Assembly: GCA_043228905.1 (NCBI GenBank) | Contig: JBHGNT010000010.1 | Span: forward strand, 13,144,001-13,208,000 | Length of the DNA stretch: 64,000 bases | Origin: Azolla caroliniana | Taxonomy: Eukaryota; Polypodiophyta | Reading direction: 5' to 3' | Shown here: in pieces, positions 54,802 to 64,000 of the stretch | Numbering within the stretch: the stretch's first letter is position 1 | Layout of the letters: each line of letters begins with the position of its first letter | Notes under the pieces: model-generated | Told to the model about the DNA's origin: nothing | Database searches by the model: none | What the model saw: only the letters and a program-made list of their open reading frames with translations | Position numbers and translations under genes: made by a program

Positions 54802-56319
54802 ATGGAAGAGTCCTTCGGTGGTATGTTCAAGCTCACCGGCTCCAACTACCTAGTGAGGAAGTCGAAGATGAGGAACATGTTAGTGGTCAAAGATATCTGG
54901 TTGCCGGTACAATTTGGTGATAAAAGACCGGACAAGATCGATGTCGCAACCTAGAAAGTAATGCATATGAAGACTACGACATACATTAGATGCTTCATCA
55001 ACATGAGTCTGTACAATAACTTCAATGAAAAGAATAAGGCCCATGTACTCTAGTAGAAGATTCGCACGATGTTGGAGAACAAGAATTTCGTAAATCGAGT
55101 CTCAGTATTCCAAAAGAGGCTCTGGTATCAAGACTGCGCCAGCATGGTAGAGCATATGAATGCCTTCCAAGGGTTGATAAACTAGACTACCTCGCTCAAA
55201 GTACCGTTAGCCGATGAGGTACTGGCATTGTTATTGCTCGGAATCCCTTCCACATAGCTGGGAGACGTTAGTTGTCATGTTTGCCTGACTAGAAGGAAAG
55301 AACTTATCCATGGCAAGAGTGAAGTCATGTTTGCTAAACGAAGAAGCTCGCCAGAAGAACCGGGAGTTCGGAACCAATGTGAAGGCCTTGGTCCCGGAAC
55401 ACGACAATAACCGGGGAAGATGCCGGAATCGAAGTCTCCAAAACTGGGAGAAGTCGGGGACGATATTGAAGTCAAGGGGGAAGCCTACCTGTTTCTATTG
55501 TGGGAAACCGGCGCACTTCCAAAGATTTGCCGACACTTCCGGAAAGCCAAAGGGGGAGCTAATGATCCATAATTGAAGAAGATTCCTGAAAGGAGAGGAA
55601 CGTCGGCAATCACAAGTGAAGAGGAACTCTTGTTAATCACAGAGGAGAGTGAGTTGCACCTTGTCAGCGATGAATCAACATGGGTGGTTGACTCCAAAGT
55701 GTCATTTCATCAGACCCCCGACCATAAGTGCTTCTCATCCTATAGAATTGGAGATGACAGTTGTGTATGGATGGGGAATGAAGGAGCATGCCAAATTGTC
55801 GGCATTGGAGATGTGTGTTTGACTACATCAACCGGGTGGAAACTAATGTTGAGAGAAGTGCGCCATGTTCCAGAGGTTCGATTGAACCTGATATCAACTG
55901 GTTGGCTGGATGATGAAGGCTATACATGGGTGGCATCCAAAACGACACAATGAAGTTTTGCAGAGGAAGCTTGATCGTGGCCCAAGCTCAGAAGATCAAC
56001 ACATTGTACATGATGCATGCCCAAATATGTTGGGAGGAAGTGAACATGGCATCCGACATTGCGGGGGTAAAGAACATGCAACATTAGAAGTGCACCGATT
56101 GTTTGACTGGTAAGCAGAACCAAACCTCTTTCTGGTCCAGACCACCGATGAGATGGAAAGCACCACTAGAACTCGTGCATACCGACGTACGCTCCGTGGA
56201 CACGAACTCACACGCCGGATCACAGTATTTCGTGTTGTTCATAGATGACCATAGCAGGAAGATGTGGGTATCCACATTCAAGACGAAGGGCCAAGTATTG
56301 TCCATGTTCAAGGAGTTCC
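54802..56319 (+). pseudogene. Element M: Tork-type gag, protease and integrase start, decayed
   Basis: ATG 54802 (MEESFGGMFKLTGSNY) starts a gag closely related to I and N but with many stops (e.g. near 54951 and 55050). A zinc knuckle CFYCGKPAHFQRFAD is damaged in its last Cys. The protease reads VVDSKVSFHQT, with D-S-G changed to D-S-K. The integrase head and core start (TGKQNQTSFWSRPPMRWKAP, HTDVRSVDTNSH, LFIDDHSRKMWVSTFKTK) run to the N insertion in FKEF. At the position of the TGA in I and N, M has TGG (Trp). Confidence 0.88.
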
Positions 56320-59300
56320 TGAAGTTAAAATCGTTGCCGGCCACAACCGGTTTGCGTGTGCGGAATAATAGTCAATCTAATGGAGAGGAAAATCAGAATA
56401 CAGAAATTGAGAATGACACAAATTTTAACGTGGAAACCCAAACTGGGGAAAAACAATGTGGAGTCCACAAACTCCGAAATAGAACACTATGAGAGAAAGA
56501 AATACAATCAAAGATCTCAGAGGCAATGACCTTGAGATCCTATGGAGATCACACGCTTCCACTCACACTCGGTCACTCTCACCGTTACAGAGACCACAAC
56601 CTCAACAACAGTAACTTTACAATAATACACACACATCTAACATGATTGCCCTAAGTACTTATATACTAATGTAACCTTTCGACTATTTACAAGTTTAGCC
56701 TTCCGTGTTGGCTCATCAACACGGTTCTCCTCACTTCCCATCCGGAGGAACCTGTTTCCTAACAAACTCCCCCTTCAGTCTGGCATAGGATGTCTTACTA
56801 GTCCGATCTGTTTCCGACATGCATCAAGCTTGTCGGGTATCAGTACTTTAGTCAGCATATCTGACCCGTTCTCAGCCGTGTGGATCTTCATCAACGCGAA
56901 CTCTCGATCTTCTACTCGCTCCTGGATCCAGTGATACCTACGCTGGATGTGCTTCGTCTTGGAGTGGTACGCTGCGTTCTTGGCAAGGTGGATGGCACTT
57001 TGACTGTCGCAATAGAGCCGGTATTCATCTTGCCGGATACCGAGCTCTCCGATGAAGTCCTTCATCCATAATATTTCCTTGCCAGCTTCAACAACCGCCA
57101 TGTACTCCGCCTCCATGGTTGACAACGCAACCGTCTTTTGCAGCCTCGACTGCCACGAAATAGCTCCCTCTACATATGTCCTTACATACCCGGATGTAGA
57201 CCGGATGGTATCCACATCAGCCAACATATCCGAATCGGTAAAACCATCAAGTTGAGGTTTACCGGAGCCGAATCGGAGACACATATTCGAAGTGCCCTTC
57301 AAGTACTAGAGTATCCATTTGACCGCGTTCCAATGCTCCTTGCCGGGATTGCTCATAAACCGGCTCACCACTCCGACTGCTTATCCAATATCCGGTCGAG
57401 TACACACCATTGCGTACATTAAGCTCCCGATAGCAGAAACAGTGGAACCTTTATCATATCCGCCTTCTCTGTTTTCGTCTTCGGGCTTTGCTTACCAGAT
57501 AATCTGCAGTTTGCCGAGAGTATCAATCCGACCGGTTTCACTTCTAACATGTTGAACCGTTGAAGCACCTTTGTCACATATTTCTCCTGTGACAGCCACA
57601 ATTGCTTCTTTGACTGGTCCTGGATGATATGCATCCCCAGTATCTGTCATGTCGGGCCCAAGTCTTTCATTGCGAAAGTTCGGTTGAGAGCCTTCTTCAG
57701 CATCCGTATTTTGGCTTGGTCCCGTCCGACGATCAACATGTCATCCACGTACAGAAGGAGAATCAGGAAGTCGCCTCCTTCCAACTTCGTCACAAACACA
57801 CAGTGATCGGTTTGCGTTTTGTGATACCCTTGGTTGGTCATGAAGGAGTCGAACTTCTGGTACCATTGTCGGGGAGCCTGCTTCAGTCCGTATAGGCTCT
57901 TCTTCAACCGGCAAAGCAGGTGCTCCTTCCCTTTCTCCACGAATCCTTCCGGTTGCTGCATGTAGATCTCCTCTTCGAGGTCACCGTGAAGGAATGTCGT
58001 CTTCACGTCCAACTGCTCTACCTCGAGGTCCAACTTGCTGCTATACTCAGCACCGTCCAGATGGAAGTCATCTTTACTACCGGGGCAAATATCTCGTCGA
58101 AGTCCACGCCCTTCTTCTGCTGGAACCCCTTCACCACGATCTTGGCTTTGTATCTCGGGGGGTTGCCGGCATCTCCCGGTTTCCACTTGTACACCCACTT
58201 GTTCCGGAGTGCCCGCTTTCCTTTCGACAACTCCACCAATTTGTACGTATGGTTGTCATGCAGGGAATCCATCTCATCCTGCATGGTACTTAACCATTTG
58301 CAGCTGTGGGCGTCACTTTTAGCTTCCTCGAAGCTTTCTAGCTCCCCCTCATCGGTTAGTAACACGTGCTCTGGATCCAGAAATCTCCGGGGGGCCCTTC
58401 TCTCTCGGAGAGGATATCTGCGTCCTTGGGCTTCGGTAACCGGCTCCTCCATTTGCTCTTCATCTAAATCCGATTCAGGGTTTTGTCTGGTTTCGGTTTC
58501 ACCTATTCCTTCTTCTACTTCGGCCAAATTTGTCTCCTCACCGTCACCGGCCAGTTCATCGAGTGCTAACCGGCTTTTTGCTAGTTGGAACTACATTTCA
58601 TCAAATCGAAATTTTTCCTTACCGGTCGACTCGGAGTTCATTATCTTCTTCTCTGACTCCCAGTCGGCAAACTTCTTGTCCTCCATGAAGATAATATCTC
58701 GACTCCGGAATACTTTCTGGTCGACCGGGTCGCACACTCGGTAGCCGAACTCATCGTCGCCGTAACTGAGGAATATGCATGGCCGGGTTTTCGGATCTAA
58801 CTTTCCTCTCCGGTCCTTAGCTACATGCACGTACGCAAGACACCTGAATACCTTCAGATGCCGGTAGGATACTTCCTTACCGATACAGACTCTCTGCGGC
58901 GTGTCTCCGTCCAAGGGTACTGAGGGTGATCTGTTTATCACATATGTCGTCGTCGACAATGCCTTAGTCCAAAATGTCTTGGGTAATTTTGCATGCGCCA
59001 GCATAATCCGGACCCTCACCATTATGGTCCGGTTCATCCTCTCGGCCAACCCGTTTAGTTCCGGCATCTTCGGCACGGTAAATTCGAGCCGGATTCCCTT
59101 CGAGCGATAGTACTCCTCGAATTGCCCCCGGTATTCTCCTCCGTTATCTGCTCGAACCGCCTTCAGCTTCCGACCGATTTCTCTTTCCACTCTCGCGTGG
59201 AGCTCTTTGAAGACGGATAGCACCTGATCCTTCGTCTTCAACAGTGTGGCCCACAGCTTCCGGCTATGGTCATCTATGAATGTCACGAAGTACTGGGATC

Positions 59301-61360
59301 CGGCATGTGACTTCGTGTCCACTTGACACATATCAGTATGCACCAACTCCAGTGGTGCATTACGTCTCATCGGTGGCCTTGGTCAGAAGGAGGTCCGGTT
59401 CTGCTTACCGGCCACACAATCAGTGCACTTCTCTAAGTGCACGTTCTTCACTGGAATGAGGTTGTCGTCTGCAAGCCTCTTCATCCCCTTCTCGCTCATA
59501 TGACACAGCCTCTTGTGCCATAGCTCACCGGCAGTGTCGGATGCCAGGTTCACTTCTTCCGGACATAACCGGGCATTCATCAGGTACAGTGTGTTTACCT
59601 TCCGGGCCTGAGCCACAATCAAGCTCCCTTTGTTGAACTTCATGACACCGTTCTGGATGCTACCCATGTAGCCCTCATCATCTAGTCGACCGGCTGATAT
59701 CAGGTTTAGTCGAACCTCCAAAACATGTCGGACATCCCTCAGCAACAACTTGCATCCGGTTGGTGTCAACAGCCACACGTCTCCTATGTCGACAATTCGG
59801 CATGTACCTTCATTCCCCATCCGGACACAGTCGTGATCACCGGCAAAGTAGGATGACAGGCATTTCCGGTCCGGGGTATGGTGGAACGACGCTCCAGAAT
59901 CGACAACCCACGTTGTCTCGTCGCCGGCAAGGTTCAACTCACTCTCCTCGGGGATGAGCGTCAACTCTTCTTCTCTTGCCGCAATTTCCGTGGTTCCCTT
60001 CCAGTCCGGTCTCCTCCAGTCTTTACCGTTCCGGTCCGGTGTCCGCTTCGAATCGGTACTGTCGGTTTCCTTGTCTTTTCGGAAGTGCTGACAGTTCTTC
60101 TGGAAGTGTCCTGGCTTGCTGCAATAGAAGCAAGTAGGCCTCCCCCTTGACTTTGACCGTGTCCCTGACTTTTCCCGGTTCTGGGGACTATGGTTCCTTT
60201 GGCTTCCACGTTCCGATTCGGTAAGGAGCGCTTTGGAGTCGGAGCTCGTATCCCTATCTTTCCAACGCGCCTCCTCATCTAGCAAGCTCCACTTCACTCT
60301 TGCTAGGGATAACCGTTTCCCTTCTGGCCCGGCGTTGCCCAAAGTGACGACCAACGTCTCCCAGCTATCTAGAAGGGAACCGAGCAAGAGTAGTGCTAGT
60401 ACCTCATCGGCGAGAGGTACTTCTAATGATGTTGCCTGGTGTACCAGCCCCTGGAAGGCATTCATGTGCTCTGCCATGTTGGAGCCATCTTGGTACCGAA
60501 GTCTTACTAGCTTCTGAAATACCGAAACCTGATTAACATCATTTTTGTTCTGAAACATGATGTCAATCTTCTCCCAGAGCTCATGAGCCTTGCTCTCTTC
60601 ATTGAAGTTGTTGTATAGACTCATGTCGATGAAGCACCATATGTACGTCGTTGTCTTCATGTGCATCACCTCCCATATCGTGGCATCGATTTTGTCCGGT
60701 CTCTTGTCCCCGAACTGAACCGGCAACCAAAGATCTTTAACCACGAGCATGTCCCTCATCTTCGACTTCCACACTGAATAGTTGGAGCCGTTGAGCTTGA
60801 ACATGCCTCCCAACGAATCGTCCATTTTTCTGTGTCGTTTCGCTCTGAGACTAGTTAGAAGTTAAAATCGTTGCCGGCCACAACCAGTTTGCGTGTGCGG
60901 AATAATAGTCAATCTAATGGAGAGGAAAATCAGAATACAGAAATTGAGAATGACACAAATTTTAACGTGGAAACCCGAACTGGGGAAAAACCACATGGAG
61001 TCCACAAACTCCGAAATAGAACACTATGAGAGAAAGAAATACAATCAGAGATCTCAAGAGGCAACGACCTCGAGATCCTGCTTCGCCAACAAGCGGCTAT
61101 GGAGCTCACATGCTTCCACTCACACTCAGTCACTCTCATGGTTACAGAGACCACAACCTTGACAACAGTAACTTTACAATAATACACACACATCTAACAT
61201 GATTGCCCTAAGTACTTATATACTAATGTAACCTTTCGACTATTTACAAGTTTAGCCTTCCGTGTTGGCTATCTCCACGATTTTCGGTTTTGGCCTCGGC
61301 CGAGTTGCTCATCAACACGGTTCTTCTCACTTCCCATCCAGAGGGACCTGTTTCCTAACA
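56320..61360 (-). mobile_element. Element N: full-length Tork-type copia retrotransposon, degenerate
   Basis: LTRs 56320-56764 (445 bp) and 60857-61360 (504 bp); target duplication GTTCC at 56315-56319 and 61361-61365. Joining the flanks restores the integrase frame of M, which confirms the borders. The LTRs differ by several indels and the right one starts AG instead of TG, so this is an older insertion than J or K. The PBS (minus strand TAGTCTCAGAGC, 60842-60853) is mutated; the polypurine tract ACTGAAGGGGGAGTT lies next to the left LTR. Confidence 0.94.
56775..60825 (-). pseudogene. Element N gag-pol with several stops and frameshifts
   Basis: ATG 60825 (MDDSLGGMFKLNGSNYSVWKSKM). The zinc knuckle has CFYCSKPGHFQKNC. 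Protease VVDSGASFHHT, HHCC head, then TGA at 59383 (shared with I). Integrase core 59370-58591 (HTDMCQVDTKSH, RADNGGEY, LAERMNRTIM). Stop near 58591, frameshift near 58030, RT with FLHGDLEEEIYM and YVDDMLIVGRDQ, stops near 57647 and 57419, RNase H 57302-56775 (FTDSDMLADVD, STMEAEYMAV, CDSQSAIHLAKN). All domains are recognisable, so it is a recent enough relative of I to have moved intact in structure. Confidence 0.93.
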
Positions 61361-62304
61361 GTTCCATGCAAGAGTAGAAAGAGAAACCGCCCAGAAGCTA
61401 AAGGTGGTTCGAGCGGACAACGGAGGCGAATACTGGGGGCAGTTTGAGGAGAACTGCCGGTCATAGGGAATTCAGCTCGAATTTAACGTGTCGAAGACGC
61501 TGGACCTGAACGGATTGGTTTAAAGGATGAACCACACCGTAATGGAGAGAGTCCGGAGCATGCTTGCACATGCTAAGTTACCCAAGACGTTTTGGGCTAA
61601 GGTGCTAATGACAACGACGTACGTGGTAAATAGATCACCCTCAACATCGTTGGAAGGAGATACTCCACAGAGAGTATGGACCGGTAAAGATGTGTCTTAT
61701 CGGCATCTGAAGGTGTTCGGTTGTCATTCCTATGTGCATGTAGCAAAGGAGAAGAGAGCGAAATTGGACCCGAAATCTTGGCCATGTATATTCCTTGGAT
61801 ATGACGATGATGAGTTTGGCTATCGAGTGTGGGACTTGGTCGACAAGAAGGTTTTCCGGAGTCGAGCCATAGTCTTCATGGAAGACAAGACCATTGCCGA
61901 CTAGGAATCGGAAAAGAAGACAACGGACTCCGGGATGACCGATAGAGATCATTCGAAAGATACAAGGACCCATCTGAATGGAAACCAGATGACACTCAAT
62001 GAACCGGCCGGAGTCGGACAAGAAACCGAACCGACCGAAGATGAAGAATCTAACACTGGAACCAGACAAGACCCCTAATCGGACTCGGATGAAGAATAGA
62101 CGGTGGAACCTGTGGTCGAAAACTAAGGTCGGAGATACCCTCTGAGGGAAAAAAGAGCCCCCCGAAGATTCCTGGAAGAAGAGCGTATTTTACTGACCGA
62201 CGGGGGGAGCCGGAAAGCTTTGAAGAACCAATGAGGGACACCCACAGTCGTAAGTGGTTGAGTGCCATGCAGGATGAAATAGATTTCCTGCATGAGAATC
62301 ATCC
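61361..62304 (+). pseudogene. Element M: rest of integrase and linker, truncated
   Basis: Integrase resumes (HARVERETAQKLKVVRADNGG), with a stop before a good open stretch 61527-61904 (MERVRSMLAHAKLPKTFWAK, VNRSPSTSLEGDTPQRVW, CIFLGYDDDEFGYRVWDLVD). Linker fragments with stops follow (RRYPLREKRAPRRFLEEERI) to the start of the RT region (MQDEID-LHENH) at about 62300, where minus-strand copia P begins. RT, RNase H and 3' LTR of M are missing. Confidence 0.87.
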
Positions 62305-64000
62305 GGCATTTCCGGCCCAATTGGCATCCGTGTAGCTGACTAACTATCTGGCTACACCAGCCCGATATAGCAACACCTTGTCCTTAGTGCCGCCCACATA
62401 TCACAAGATTTGATGCGCACACTGATGGTACTCAGTCTTTGGTTACGACATAAACTGACTTATTAGTCCGACCAGGTAGTTGAGATCCGGCACGGTGATG
62501 GTCAAGTATATTAAGCTTCTGACTATCTGTCGGAACCGTGTCGAGGTCACAATTTGTTCCCAATCCTTGGCGAAGATTTACATTTCTATCCAGTGGAGTT
62601 GTGATGGATTTACAATTTGTCATTCCGAACTTGAAGAGCATACTCAACACATAATGTCATTGGTTGATCAGTATGCCTTCCAGGGTGTGGATCACTTCGA
62701 TCCCGAGAAAGTAATGAAGGTACTCGAGATCCTTCATCTTGAATGATGCTGCAAGTTGGGACTTCACGCGTCCGATTTCATCTAGGTTAGCGCCGACGAT
62801 GACTAAATCATCAATGTAAAGAAAAATGCTTACCGGCCCCTTCCAACCCTTCCGGATGAAAAGTGAAGAGTCTGATTTCGACGTAACAAACCCAATCTAA
62901 TGCAATCATTGCGTGATCTTCGCGTTCCAAGCACATGGGGCTTGCTTGAGTCCTTACAGGGACTTCTTCAGTCGGCAAACGGCCAACATGTTCAATCCGG
63001 ACTTAAAGTCGGGAGGTTGCACCATGTATACTTGTTCCTCAAGCTCTCCTTGTAGGAACACGTTCTTTACGTGCATTTGATGCAAGTGTCATCCCTTTGT
63101 CACCGCTACCTCAAGTAGCACCCGCACGGTTGTCATTTTGGCAACTGGGGTGAACGTTTTGTCGTAGTTGATACCGTGCTACTCTGTGTAGCCTTTGGCC
63201 ACCAGTCGGACTTGGTACCAGTTGACAGAGACGTCGGCATTGTACTTGACTTTGTACACCCACCTACACCCAATCAGCTTCACACCCTTTGGGGCATCAA
63301 CCAGGTTCCATGTCTCATTTTACATAAGTGCGTGCATTTCTTCCTCAATAGCGGCACACTAATTTGCATCCTTCCCCACTTCTGTGTAACTCTCCAGCTC
63401 ACAAACCTTTGCCACCTTCGCCATATACGCATAATGATTCGCCATATAGTCATTGTACCCATATCAGATTATAGGGTTCTTCTGGCAGGTTGATCGACAC
63501 AACTTCTGCGTCGCCGATTTCATGGTCCTCTTGGCCGACTCCAACCTCATTTCCGAAGGTCCAGCTTTCCTCCTAGCTGCTTCAGATTCACTCTGATTTG
63601 ATGCAATGACCTCTATGCCATACTCCGACATCTTCATCTTCCCCTTCTCTTTGCACGTAAACCATCTCCTTGGTTTCTAGCACAGGGACTACACAACCAA
63701 GTCTTCACTACTCGTCGGCTCATCATCTGACTACTCGTTCCGACTCAATCTCTCATTTGGCCCACTCAGCCGAAATGAGATCGAACTCTCCTCTTCAGTT
63801 CTGATGTCCCCCTTGTTCAGAGAGTTGACCTCACTAGCCTCAACTCCAACAATCGGCTCGGAGTCTTCGGGGGTCAGAAACGAAAAGGAGTACCAAGACG
63901 ACAATTCATCAAAGATGACATCAGGGCTCACCCACGCTTACTTTGTCAAGGGGTTATAGCACTTGTACCCCTTCTGCTCGTGCGAGTAGCCAACCAAGAT
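62305..64000 (-). pseudogene. Element P: copia linker, RT and RNase H start, decayed, running off the window
   Basis: Read leftward from the window end: linker (GYKCYNPLTK, PDVIFDELSSWYSF), then [136 protein letters not shown] and finally SYTDANWAGNAG near 62310. The catalytic box reads YIDD. Many stops are present. It belongs to the C/E/H family and is truncated in RNase H at the junction with M. Confidence 0.85.

Overview
The window is transposon-dense plant nuclear DNA. I see no host gene, rRNA, canonical tRNA gene or CRISPR array. A plant source is suggested by Ty1/copia elements primed by initiator-Met tRNA (TGGTATCAGAGC beside the LTRs), a Ty3/gypsy chromovirus with a C-terminal chromodomain, and an intron-containing hAT transposase with BED, DUF659 and dimerisation regions. 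The species cannot be named from this sequence.

Layout, left to right (letters are my labels). A (1-2490, minus): 5' part of a Tork/Tnt1-like copia element with one LTR. hAT (about 2491-6875, plus): decayed DNA transposon. D (about 6876-8000, minus): gag end of a second copia family. C (8001-27305, plus): 3' half of an old copia element, split by gypsy element Q (10094-20512, minus, with an extra sense ORF after pol) and by chromovirus R (20939-26559, minus, 5-bp TSD CCAAG). E (27921-35656, minus): 5' half of a copia element, split by K (28897-34229, minus, TSD ATGTC), which is intact: matching 610-bp LTRs, PBS, PPT and one open 1357-codon gag-pol. G (35657-36457, plus): copia integrase remnant. 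H (36458-45002, plus): decayed copia whose 5' LTR holds the non-coding element X (36563-39911, TSD CTGGA) and whose RT holds insertion Y with SINE-like units. I (45003-53721, minus): Tork-type element whose 5' LTR holds the nearly intact J (47960-53260, TSD CTATG). T (53722-54690, plus): gypsy RT fragment. M (54691-62304, plus): decayed Tork-type element split by N (56320-61360, minus, TSD GTTCC). P (62305-64000, minus): copia fragment running off the window.

The nesting gives relative ages. K and J are young, N and I are older, and C, D, E, G, H, M and P are old. The elements encode the usual gag, aspartic protease, integrase, reverse transcriptase and RNase H. Only K looks able to supply all of these itself; J has a single nonsense codon.

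Most notable: the third ORF of Q, encoding a charged coiled-coil protein; a copy of Q's target-flank DNA trapped between Q's 5' LTR and its gag; an LTR exchange between near-identical Tork coding regions (A, J, K); a UGA codon shared by I and N at one integrase position; tRNA-like sequence inside both LTRs of R; and the modular non-coding element X.
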